A stretch of 64,000 bases of DNA, from contig NW_019211456.1 in assembly GCF_002443255.2 (NCBI RefSeq), positions 20,135,557-20,199,556 on the forward strand, written 5' to 3'. Shown piece after piece: positions 52,901-64,000 of this stretch; the stretch's first letter is position 1, and every line of letters starts with the position of its first letter. The notes under the pieces are model-generated. The model worked only from the letters and a program-made list of their open reading frames with translations. It did no database searches and was not told the DNA's origin. This stretch comes from Varroa destructor (taxonomy: Eukaryota > Arthropoda > Arachnida > Mesostigmata > Varroidae). The position numbers and the translations under genes were made by a program.

Positions 52901-55900
52901 GGATAACAAAAAAACGGGCAGAGGCCGACCTCATTCTACAAAACAGTATTTTTCAGGATAAGACTATTGTACATATGGCAAAGCTTGGCCAGGTTTCCAA
53001 CTAGATGAAGAGTTCTGTAAATTGAAGGACGCATAATATTGGTTATCGTCGTAGTAACTGATAATCTGAACGTTACTGCCTTTGAAAACAACAAAAACAT
53101 AATTGTCATAGGGAAGATCACAAGGTGCAGTTGCTTCGTGGAGTATGAGCGCAAAAAAAGAAACAAAAATGTAAGCCGTTTTTACTATATCTTTTCTCGT
53201 TCGAAAAACTTCAAGGCTATCCTTTTTAGTGTTGCTACATTTTTCACCCGGGCGCAGTCGCCCCCCTTTAAGACACCCGCTGTGGTAATTCATTTATTTG
53301 TAGACAACATTCGATGGACAAAGGCAGACACGATAATCTTATAGCATGTATATGCTTACATTTTTCCATATTGATATGGACCTAATTTCGAGATCCCTTC
53401 TTGAAGAAAATACAATCAATATGGACAACGACTTACCCGCAAAGCATTGCAGTACGAAAACGCGACCGTGCATTAACTTTAAACGTGACCGCCGACAATT
53501 GGCATTAGTAGTTTTTCAGTTCTTTCCATTACTGAATCAGTTGTCATTCAACACGGGTCAAGTTGTTATTAACTAAGTTAATGTCTTTATTATAAGAAAA
53601 AACAGTTTTTCTTCAAGATAATAGTTTGAACGCAGTGATCCAAACGCTTTCTTGTTGGTCGAGCCATCGATTCTATATTCAGCTGCCTATGCATAGGGCT
53701 GTGTGTATAAGGCATTTACTACAGACACGATCTTTAATCAACGATTTGACCAAGTGTAAGTCAGTGCTTTCCCCTTTCACCAGGAGCAATTAACCATTTT
53801 GAGATATATACACATATATATGTCGAGATATAGAACAGACGACAATCTGACAGCCGATCTTGCTAATCTGTTGTATTGCTTCGGTCTAGCCGATGCCTGT
53901 GGCTAATAAACTGGGCATGTGTTCAAGTATAAAGTTTGTCTGGGCTTGCCAACCCAATGACATTCGCAGCATACGAAACGGTCCCTGTATTCGTTGCTCT
54001 TTCCACATTGGACAAAATGGTATCAACAACCACTAAGTAACTCATTGTCACGCGCTGCTCTGTCATTATGTGGCCTTCTTTTCGAATGACATTTTATCTC
54101 AATGAAGTTATTGAATTCGATTTCAGGTAGAACCCTTTAGCCACTAAAAAAAAGCCATGTTGGCGTGGTACGCAGTCACGGATTATAAAAAACAATTTAC
54201 ATAGGCAACCAGCAAATGATCCGAGTTGCTTTGAGCTTGCCGCCACCGTTTCTGTTTCGCAGTACTAACGAAGCTTGAACTGCAGACAGAGCCTGCAAGG
54301 CCGCTCGAGCCTCTTCCCCGTTGCCGCAAACTTAACGCCATGCGGCCAACAGGAGGATTTGGAGTTCGAATTGCTCGTTAACGATGAATTTAAACGACGC
54401 TGACGGCGATCAATACCTGATAGTTTTAGGTTTTTCTCCTTGGAGCAGAAGCTGTTGTCAGATGATCATCAAGCAGCGGTGATGGATAGCAGTAGGATAT
54501 GTTGCTTAAGCGTACAGCTGAATCATACATTATAAATTATAAAATTATCAGAGCATCTTTTACCGAGCCCTTTCGTAGAGGTTCATGCTATAATACTTCT
54601 CCTTTTTTAACGTTAAGGCAAGATCATAATTGCTTTTCGATAAAACCTATTTGAAATTGCTATAAGGTTACCATTTTAACATCTACTTCACCGGAATAAC
54701 TGAGACAAAACTCTGAAAATGAAAATCATGTTCGTCGGAAACGAGCTAACGCGCTGCTTCACCTAACAGCCTCAAGCCGTCTAGCTCGAGGAACTTCTTT
54801 CTATACCTTGTCGGTAAGTTTGCGACAGTAAGTGTTTATTATAAACTCGTACATTGTGAGTCACATAAGTTGAAATCTCACAGACCCACTATAATTCTAC
54901 CTTGTATCGAATAAGACATCGGTGGGAAGCAAAACAAAGTTATGGAAATCCAATTGCTTTCGATTTGAATCGTAACTTCAGGGATCCAGTCCCCTCTAGT
55001 GACTTCCTTTCATCAGTAAAAAAAAGTCAGATACCGCAAGCAAGATGGCGAAATACACTAACCTGTCTGACCAATGTGTGACTCAGTTTTTCACCGGATT
55101 TCAAAACCGCGCTAAACGCACCGCCAAGGAACCTTTTCGACTTTGAGCAACCTATTAGATAGCCTACTTCTTTATCTCTCAAAGGGTTTAGCCATCTTTT
55201 CTGGGTTGTGTTTTTTTTTGTTGTTTTGCTTGCTGTTATTGTTTTATTACCGCTGCTACATTTTGATAGGCTTCAGGCCTGATGCCCCAGGCTGTCTGTC
55301 CCCCTGAACCCTAACGACTACAGCTGAGCCGAACTCCTTTACTCTCAAGACACAGGCGCTGAATCAGACGCAAGAAAACAAGCAATCAGACCTTCGGCAC
55401 ACCATCAAAGGGTTTCTCCAAATTGTACTGCTTTTTGAAAAGCGTCGTCTAAAGAGAAACAATCCACAGTTCACCAACTGGAAGAGATCGGGATACTTAG
55501 GAACAGTGCAACTGTAATAGATGATCAATAGAGCTTAGTTGGACTTCCTCGCACCACAATGTGGCCACTGAAGAGCTGCTCGTAGTTCTGAGTGTACAAT
55601 TGTTGGTACCGGTATATCCGTATGTGAGAGCCGGCAGTTTGCAATCTCAGGTGGGAGAGGCAATTCTGGTAGAGTCCAGAAACCTCCCTTGTTACGGATG
55701 ATCAATGATTTGCTTTTGTTCATGATCTTCTCTTGATACTGGATGAACGGGATATGCCGCCAAAGAGGAAAAATATCAGCTCAACATTGCACAGTACCAA
55801 TCACCGAAATCATTAGAGATAACGAGGCTTGCATTGGATGTCAGCAAGCCTTGATTTCCTAATTTGCTGATTATCAAGCAGTCATTATGAGGGGACATGA

Positions 55901-58767
55901 AAAGGAATTATGACATTTTATCCTACAAGCTTCACGACCAGAAGGCGATTTAAAAGTAAAAACGGTCATTTTTAGGTAACAGTCTTCTTAGTTGATCGCT
56001 GAAATGCGCTTCAAGTACGGCTCAGTTCTTGTAGGCTCTCGCTAATCTTGAGTGACGTTTTACAGATGTCTGATAGGCAACTCAAAGACTCAGTCGTGTG
56101 AATCGCAGATTCAGAGGCACAAACACGCACACATACTCGCGTAGTTTACATGTATGGCAACCTAAACTCCTTCTTTATTATACGTGAATATCCTGTCAAA
56201 ACGGTATAAATATTGCAGTTATAATTTTTTTTCGTTGAAGTTAAGTCATCTAGAATCACTGGATAAAAAATACTATTAAGTTTGTGCAAGATAAAAGCTG
56301 TAATTTAACCACCATCTACACTCGATTGTCGCTCGTCGCCCATACGTCGCTTACCGTTATGCTTATCGGTTCTCGTCTACTATTAGCTCATAGTTATACT
56401 CTGCTTCACGTTTCTATCGCGTGGCTCAGCATTCAACAAACAAAGCTGCTATACGCGAAGTACTGTGCCCAGAGTGTTTCGGGACCGCTGCGTACGGGAA
56501 TCCATCAGAGTCAGCCATATTCTCATGCCAAAGCGGGTAAATTCAAACATAAGTCAAAAGGCAACGAAATGTGTACCTGTTTGAGCAGCTAATCCATCAT
56601 ACATTCATTGTGGAATTGTTTGGCGTCGTACTGTTTCATTCGTCCCGATTGCCCATTAAATACATTGTCGACAGGAAGTGTACCGCTTTTAGGTGTAATC
56701 AATCATAACTGTAATTAATTTAGATATATTTTTACGGGCTAAGTTACGGCGGCAGACAACTAGTGCCTGGCACCCTGTTTTTTTCAACAAAAGGAAAATT
56801 TCTACTGTGTGAGTGACAGGTTCCAATGACGGGGTCATCTGGTGGGGTGTGATTAGCTGAATAAAAGCAAAAAACTCTTTTGACAGACTTGATGCAGACC
56901 GATGATCGTCATTGACGATCGACATTAAGTTACCCAAATATGTTAGGTAGAGAATAGAGGACTGTACCAAGCCGGGTTAATGAATTTGCTCTTTATCCTC
57001 ATCTGTATACGTTCTATAAGAACCCTTCTATTTCATTATATAAATGCTCATATAGGCAACAGGTCAAATCTATATACGAATGCTCAAGATACTTACCACG
57101 ATCTACTTGATCCTAAACACATAGGAAGTCACCCTGAAGTCTTCAGATTGACAATATGAGTATCACATTAGGTCAAGGCAAACCACCTTGGTATGTGGTT
57201 ATGCTGGAATACATTTCATAATTGACAGTAGAAATGCAAGAAGATATTTTAAAGGTATACGTTTTAGCTCAGACGACGCAATACGTACGTTGATAGCAGA
57301 CAACAAGTTGTAGCGACAAGGAACCTGCATGTCCCGGAAGTCAATATTCGCCGTCCTGAAGTCTCGAACTACATGTGTCTGACAGCTGAGTGACTTAAGT
57401 GCGCGTGATCTAAGGAACTTGGCGGAGTCTGCCGGATGTCCTACAGCTTATCCCCCGAGGCTCATTGTTTACTCGCGAAGTAATATTTCAAGACAAATTT
57501 CATTTGTCGCGCGACGAGGAACGATCGTATCATTTTCGCGCAATAACATCTGTGTGAAACAGTGCAATCCTCTAGATACCCGTCGGAAAAATGTTACCCT
57601 ACATCTGACTGCAAGTAGTAGCCGGTTGCACTTAGCGTGTGCAGGAACGCTATTATATTACGATAAAATAGCTAAAGGATTAAAAATTGTACAAAGTAAA
57701 TTACCTTCACGATTTACACCATCTCCTCATAATACGATACAACACCTGCCATGAGCTAACTGAAGTCCTCGTCGTCCTTGTTTAAACTGATTTTATTGGT
57801 TGCCGAAGGGCAAGCTTGCCGCAGTGCTCTTATAGCGTTTTACGTTGATCATCGTTATTATCCTTGGCAAAAGCCCTTGCTAAGCAGGCTCCATATGCAC
57901 CGCCAGACGTGTTTTTTTTTACAGAAGTAAATAAGTAGCTTCGATATACAGTTTCATGCAGTTGACTTTGGTCCTATCAACTATCAGTGCATCAAACGTG
58001 TTGTCACTGCAAGATCACGGAGACACCTTATTCTTTTACGCTGCACCTATTATGCATATTGTGTTAAACTTAGACAATGAACTCCAGCTAACTTTTCTCA
58101 GGCGGACTAACAGAGTTGTTGTTTTCTGCTCTACTGGATATTTTGATGTTCTGAATGCATTGTTCTTAAGACATTTCAAATCTAGTTTGGTAGACACTGA
58201 TGTTATGGTACCTGAGGCTACGATCTACGCGAGCAATATTTGGCTATTCAGTGTGCCTTCTCCTTCATTTACTGAGTAGCTAGACCATCATTAATGACTG
58301 GGTAGGAATTGCTCCGTATACTTCGCTGTCGTGGCTAAATTATCGTACGAGGGGCGGTTAACCAGTAACGTGAATGTGGTTTAAGATTAATCCGGATACC
58401 TCTATTGAAAATGAATTCGTTTTGATACTAACTGGTTGGTGACTGACAACGGTGATCAGTTCACGGGTTGTGTGGCTGTCCGTCAGCACGACTAAGTGAC
58501 AATGCCTGGTTAGCCTCAACGATGTCGATGGCAGTAAGTCGAATTTTGTGTTCTCCCTTTCCCTGGTTGTCACCCTCTGAAATCCTCGTTCAGAACTTCA
58601 CCGAAGTATGAAAGGTTCGCCGAAATTCCACCCCGGTCTTAGTATGCCAGTGTATTGAAAAGCATTGTATTAATGGCATTTCATTTATTTGCTCTTTCTA
58701 TATTTTCGTATGATTTTTATGAGCTCAGCCAACTCTAATCTTAAGTTCTCTCTCTTAAAGGGAAGAC
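49923..58767. other. No recognisable gene
   Basis: The first 1.3 kb continues the CpG-richer domain and, if 49430-49922 is eve's 5' exon, would include its promoter. Beyond 51.2 kb the DNA is AT-rich again. Frames at 50390-50908, 57419-57754 and 57956-58279 (plus) and 53293-52964 (minus) are open but match no family I know. An imperfect GTA/AAATTT duplication lies at 51732-51765. Confidence 0.55.
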
Positions 58768-61700
58768 TTGGTAGCTCACATGACGCCTAATTCTACCACT
58801 ACCCGACCTTCTTTGCCAGGCCACAAGAAGAAGAAGAAGAAGCTGCGAAAAGAGACCGGCACGACGTCGCAGGCCTCGTGTCCTTCTCGTTATCCGTATT
58901 CGTTTATGATCAGCAATGCCGTTGCTCAGAGAATATCGTATTCAGAGGGACGCGATGGAGACACAATCTTTACTGCTTTCGGATCTACGAATCTCTGCGA
59001 TCGCCACTAGGAGGTCCAACTAGAGTATTACAGTCCTGATAGCTGCAGAGTGGGTCCGCGTTAAAGGACAAGAGGATGGCTTTGATGGCCTTTTAGTTGT
59101 AAAGTGCCGATGAGCGACTGATGTTCCAGGAAGACGGTTGTTTGCTGCAAGACGTCTCAAATTCAGATCACAAATTTTTACACGATGCAAATTGGCCGAC
59201 AGACAAATTGTCCTACTACTGAATCGCTTCTAGGCAATAGTGACAGTAGACAGGACAAACTATGCACAGTCAGTGTGTAGGAGTCTATCGATGAAAACGT
59301 TTATTTTCATTATATCTGCGGAAGTCATGTATGTTTAAAGCCATGGGCGATTAATTGTGAGACTGAGCTCTAATTCCAAATCTCATCTTAAACTAATAAC
59401 AATGATAATAATATTTGCCACACTTGTCTTTAATAAAGCGCCATAACTCTTTCTATATAGATATGAAGACTTTTCCCTTGAAGAATTGATTTCCTTGAAA
59501 ATTATATAGGGACCCTGGGCCATTGCTGGCACCATGTGGTTGTAAAATTTGATCTTCCTCACAAACTGTTCCGGTCATCCTTTTTTACTCATAGCCATTG
59601 GTTATAGTCTAGAATTAACTAGACCTAAGTAGACGATGCATCACACATGAACGGTGTACGTTATTATAAATTTGTTGGCTGCCTAAATTATGCTAAAAAT
59701 AATCCTTTAATTTTTTCGCTGTATGTGAGCCCGAGGAGGTCCGTGCCGCTTTTAACAAAACAGCAGTGTTCCAAAAATTATTTTAGGTAAATGAAAATGA
59801 CGTTCGGTATAATGACTAAGGTCCTGCAGATACCGTGAGGCAGGTCTCGACGATAGTCACCACGGTTAACGTTGAGGATGTGTGCCTTAAATTAACGGAT
59901 AGATTAAACTTTTAATTATTACCGTTATTATATTTATACATATATACCGTTATATTTGGCAAGTCCCAACAAAAATAGTTTTTTCCTTTCACATAGTAGC
60001 CTCCTAGTATTTCACAGAGGTAGCTGGGGGGACTACTGTCAGTTGTTAATGTCCGCCGCACACCAGTCTCTGTCAAAGCACCCTTCTTCTAATGAGACGT
60101 TTAACTTTAAACTCAATGCGTTTACAATATGATATTCGCTTCAACGTCATTTCACGCACGTTGGGACCCTCTAATTAGAATTGTTAGACCTCTTTCTTTT
60201 TACGGTACTTTTTATTCATATTGTCTCTTGTTTGCTCATCCTGGGCGGACGGGCAGGTCACTTCTACTGGGTTGGGTCTGGCAATTGGAGCGGTATAGTC
60301 CAGTTTAAGATGCTACTCAGAAATGACTTGTCAGCTACTTGCAAGATCTCGACTACCTTTTAACGCTAATGGTAATTTGGGAACAAAGGAACAATATCGG
60401 TGCCTCGTTGCCTATCAGTCCTCTAGGCAGCTGGTTCTATTCAGCGAGCCGAAGGTTGCACTGAGACGCACGAAGTGAAGAGTGATTTGTTCCAATGTTT
60501 TTGCTTAAGTCGTTTAAATAAATGACCGCAAGCAGCCATAGCTCATCGAACACAATAGCTACCATCCTGTTAGTCTTTTTAGCACGAGAACCATAAAGCA
60601 AGCACGCTCGCCGTATACAGTTTAGGGTTAAAAACACCATGGGCCGACGTTTTTTGTTGTCAATGATTCTATCACTTCGATAGCCGTCATTCGTCTATTC
60701 GATATGTCGTCTGCAAGAAAGGGACGCACGCAAGACAGCAAAGTATCGAACGGGGGGTGATATGGGACAGGAGACAATGACCAGTGGCAGTAGCAGCGGC
60801 AGGAAGTTATAAAGAAAAGCTGTATAGCATCAGCATGAACAAAATCAGGAGCAGTGGTGACGGCAGCTCCCGTCTACTTGTCGGTACCGGCCAATCCTTC
60901 TCTGGATGGCGATCGCATTCCGTCTGGTTGACACAGCGGACAACTAACAGACATGCATGTCCCCCCTGTACCGATTTCAAATCTTGCCGCCTGGAAGATA
61001 TCCACCAGTCAATAGGATGATATCGATGAAGATGCATTGGTTCGATATGCGACAACGCCGACAGCAACAAAACGACTGTGAGCCAATGCAGCCTTTAAGG
61101 ATTGGACGAATTTGTCGCGCCTATCGTTCCCAGTTCGTACCGCGAGTTTCGTCAATGCAATACGATTCAACGAATGGACAGTGTCCGTTATGTCAGTCAC
61201 TACCGTCGCCATGGACGAGATGTGCATCGTAATAGCGGACATCCCGGAAGTAATGTACGGGTCTTAGTTGCTGCTGGAGTCAGGGTCCTGCGAAGTCTAC
61301 ATTTTTCGTGTCTTCTTGCTTCGGAGACAAACGCACTTGTTCCACTAAAATGAAGTATCTAACTAAGGAAGGTTTTGTTGTCGAGTGAGAAAAATTGGGA
61401 CTTCGCCCCTATCTCAACCTGCTGTTTGGACATAGCCGAAAGTGTTGAAACAAACAAGTTGTGTGTCTACAAAATAGCATTTAGCTTACTGGCCAGTTGT
61501 AGCTGCTGTTGACTTATAAGTAGGTTTCACAATTCCAATTTGTTACCATATCGGAAAACAGCACGAAAATATGGGCAAACATATTCTAGAGAAGAGCTGG
61601 TATCTATATGATTCTTAGGGAAGTGATATTTTCAAGTCGTCCTTCAAATCCCCGCTCCCGGCAAATAAATCACATGTTTTTAAGTTGTATATTCGCTTGT

Positions 61701-64000
61701 ATTGAATTTAGTTGGAGTATTACATAGTGTCCACGCTTCCCATACGTAACACGGCGTCGTCGAAGCGAAGTTTCACCCCGGAATAAAGCGATCATTAGGG
61801 GAATGTGACCTTTCTTTATTGCAGTAAGGAATAAACCATCAGGTTCAGGCCGTAACTAGTTCCATACTTCTAGTCGTCTACTCTGACACAAAGGAAAAGC
61901 CCAAAGTATACATTTTGTTTATTTACATAAATTCTTCGAATGTAACTTATGTTCAGTTTTGACTCGAATGAGACCTCTATGAATCGAATTAGATAAGTTC
62001 AGTTAAATACTGGTAGCTGTGATGCCTCAGACATTTCTTTTACCCTGACGACGGTCGGTTACTTTTGAACGTGAACAAAACGAATCTAACGTCGTAAGAA
62101 GGTCGAGTTCCTCAAAAAAAGTTACTCAAAACCACAAGCGATTTGAAATTGTCTACGACGCCATAACCTAATATATATCAAGGTTGGCAATCAATTGAGT
62201 TTTTGCAACAAGTTTCTGCAGAACTAAGTTAAAGTTCTTCTGGACACCCTTTTCTCTACCGTAGCGGCAGGAAAAGCCGCATACAAAAGCGTATTTAGAA
62301 AAGCGTGTCCTAAACAACGTTGAACTCGTCAGGTTCTGCAATGATTCATTCCTTTGCAAGCTGTGCGGTTTGTTGGGGGCATTTCGCCGAAGCTCAACTA
62401 CCCAATCAATTGTTAACGAGCAATTACATAGAGCGACGATTCAATGTGATGTACCTATTGCCCAGTGAATTGGCGAACCTGTCGCCGCCGCCGCAACCTG
62501 CCATCAACTTCTTGGGGTTCGAATCGGAGTGTCCAGTAACTCCTCACTCTCTCGTTTGTTATGAGTCGCTCAATCACTTGCGTCCTGTACAAATGTACCG
62601 AATTGTACGGAAGCCAGTTCGGCCGATCCACCATAGACACCCTGCTCGCTCGCCTTCCTTTTCTATTCCCGTCTGTTCGAAGCTATCTGCTACTGTGCCA
62701 TATACATATCATCTGCCCCAGTTCTGATTGCGAGGGGATGCGCAACTTCTCATCAATAGACTAAGCACTTCAGACTGACTCCCGTTTACCCTACTGCAAT
62801 CGATGCTGTTGTAAGCAGATACCAACCGAGATGTAATCAGGTCATAAAATCGACAGCAATGCGTATCCAGAGGCGATTTTGTCGGGCTAGCGGTTCTCGG
62901 GTCCGAAAGAAAACAGGATGAGCTCGCGTGTAATTACGGTAAGGCATTTGTGCCACACTTCAGATGGCGTTTTGGACTTGTTTGGGTAGGGTACCTCAAG
63001 TGCCCTTCAAGCCCGGTACCCTAATAAAAAGCTACAAAAGAAAATCAAGAAAGCCGACAATTACAACTAGAACTATCCAATTTCCGAACTTTCTTTACTT
63101 GATCCGATGCAATTTCTGCAATTAATGCGCAATCACGAACCGAACTCGCTGAGGTCGGGGGATGAGGACATGCAGCAATGGTACGCATAACGGCAGCCGG
63201 TTTCCGGTACTTCTCCAAGACGGCAACAAAACAATAAGAACATTAAAGAGCCGCTTCCGACAGCGAGCGCGTTGGGTCCCCCGCTAGCGTTAGAGAGTGC
63301 GTATAGTACCTGATAGAACAGCAGAGAAAACGAGATGCCCTGGAACTTGCTCATGTTACTATTGATGTGAGTATTGAAAGTAAACGAAGGTAGGCAATAG
63401 TCACTATTGTTACGCTGCGGGTCACTGGGCGAATTCCGTGCTGGCAATTATCAGAGAAATAAGGGTGGCATAAACTTCTACAATGTGTAGGCCTTAATAG
63501 CGTCTTTAAAAGACCAGCTACCGGTGCTTAGGTCGTGTTACAGTTGTGTTCCCGGCAGTATTTCGAAAATCATAGGCCAGCTCAAATGGCAGAAGAATCA
63601 TCAAGGATAATTAAGAATTGCGGCAAAAATTCATACTTCTCAATTTTTAACATACGCTCATATTGTCCTGGAATCGTTTCGACTCCCCAAGGGATGGCGT
63701 TGTGGGCTTGCCGATAAATAGTCGTATACTCTACCGCTTTTGCGTACCGTAGTGCACTTCGTCGTCTATTCGTGTCCTTGTGCTCTCTAGATGCCGCTCT
63801 GTGCGCGCGCTAACAAGCGGCCAGAATCAAAGTGGCTACTGATCTCTGACGATGGGGGAGGGAGAACAATTAATTATTGTTTCTCTTCGAACATTCTGCT
63901 GTTTGGCGCGTTGGGCTTTTCGCATGAACGTAGAACCCAGAAAAAGGATAAAGTCAACAAAAAGCCCAGTGCAGTCGGGCCTATGGTCACTTATGGCTAG
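58768..64000. other. No recognisable gene
   Basis: Mixed composition with short frames on both strands. None shows a domain, a consistent exon chain or a family motif. The only plain feature is an (AAG)6 repeat. Confidence 0.55.
58825..58842. repeat. (AAG)6 repeat
   Basis: Six perfect AAG units, producing a Lys run in one open frame that otherwise looks non-coding. Confidence 0.9.

Noticed and set aside
52964..53293. 109-codon minus-strand frame with many Tyr/Asn
   Set aside because: Overlaps an open frame on the opposite strand of similar length and shows no known motif.
57419..58279. Two plus-strand frames (57419-57754 and 57956-58279)
   Set aside because: Composition is fairly protein-like, but no family motif or consistent splice pair supports them; left as unproven.
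62320..62727. 135-codon plus-strand frame
   Set aside because: His/Pro/Ser-rich, no domain, and it overlaps competing frames on both strands; probably chance.

Overview
This is eukaryotic, intron-rich nuclear DNA from an animal. The protein families point to an arthropod, and the style (compact short-exon genes, AT-rich spacers, cytosolic sulfotransferase, divergent Even-skipped) would suit a mite or other chelicerate; that last step is inference. Introns were placed by joining exons whose reading frames, splice sites and protein-family motifs agree. Four genes can be supported.

(1) Minus strand, 6459 to 118: a 12-exon gene for a MAST-type serine/threonine kinase (AGC kinase domain followed by a PDZ domain), reconstructed at 746 residues. 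(2) Plus strand, 9749 to 15785: a complete 5-exon cytosolic sulfotransferase of 331 residues. (3) Minus strand, 20400 to 18356: a complete 5-exon REXO4-type DEDDh 3'-5' exonuclease of 305 residues. It converges on the sulfotransferase. (4) Minus strand, 36488 to 35854: the homeobox exon of even-skipped. A long coding exon at 49922 to 49430 is phase-compatible with it, and I propose it as the 5' coding exon across a 12.9-kb intron; this link is not proven.

The kinase and sulfotransferase are transcribed divergently from a 3.3-kb spacer that holds a pair of 72-nt repeats. About 15 kb between the exonuclease and eve (20.4 to 35.3 kb) has no recognisable gene. It contains an unusual GC-rich cluster of hairpins at 28.77 to 29.03 kb. 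From about 37 to 51 kb the base composition becomes visibly richer in G+C and CpG, matching the proposed eve intron and 5' region; this may be eve regulatory DNA. From 51 to 64 kb only short unrecognised open frames and simple repeats are seen.

The four genes do not form a pathway. They are unrelated neighbours: signalling/cytoskeleton, sulfonation, RNA processing and a developmental transcription factor. No CRISPR, operon, virus or intact transposon was found. The most promising unexplained items are the 72-nt repeat pair with a compensated stem, the hairpin cluster, the tRNA-like A/B-box element at 13.5 kb, and the kinase with a DFD in place of DFG.
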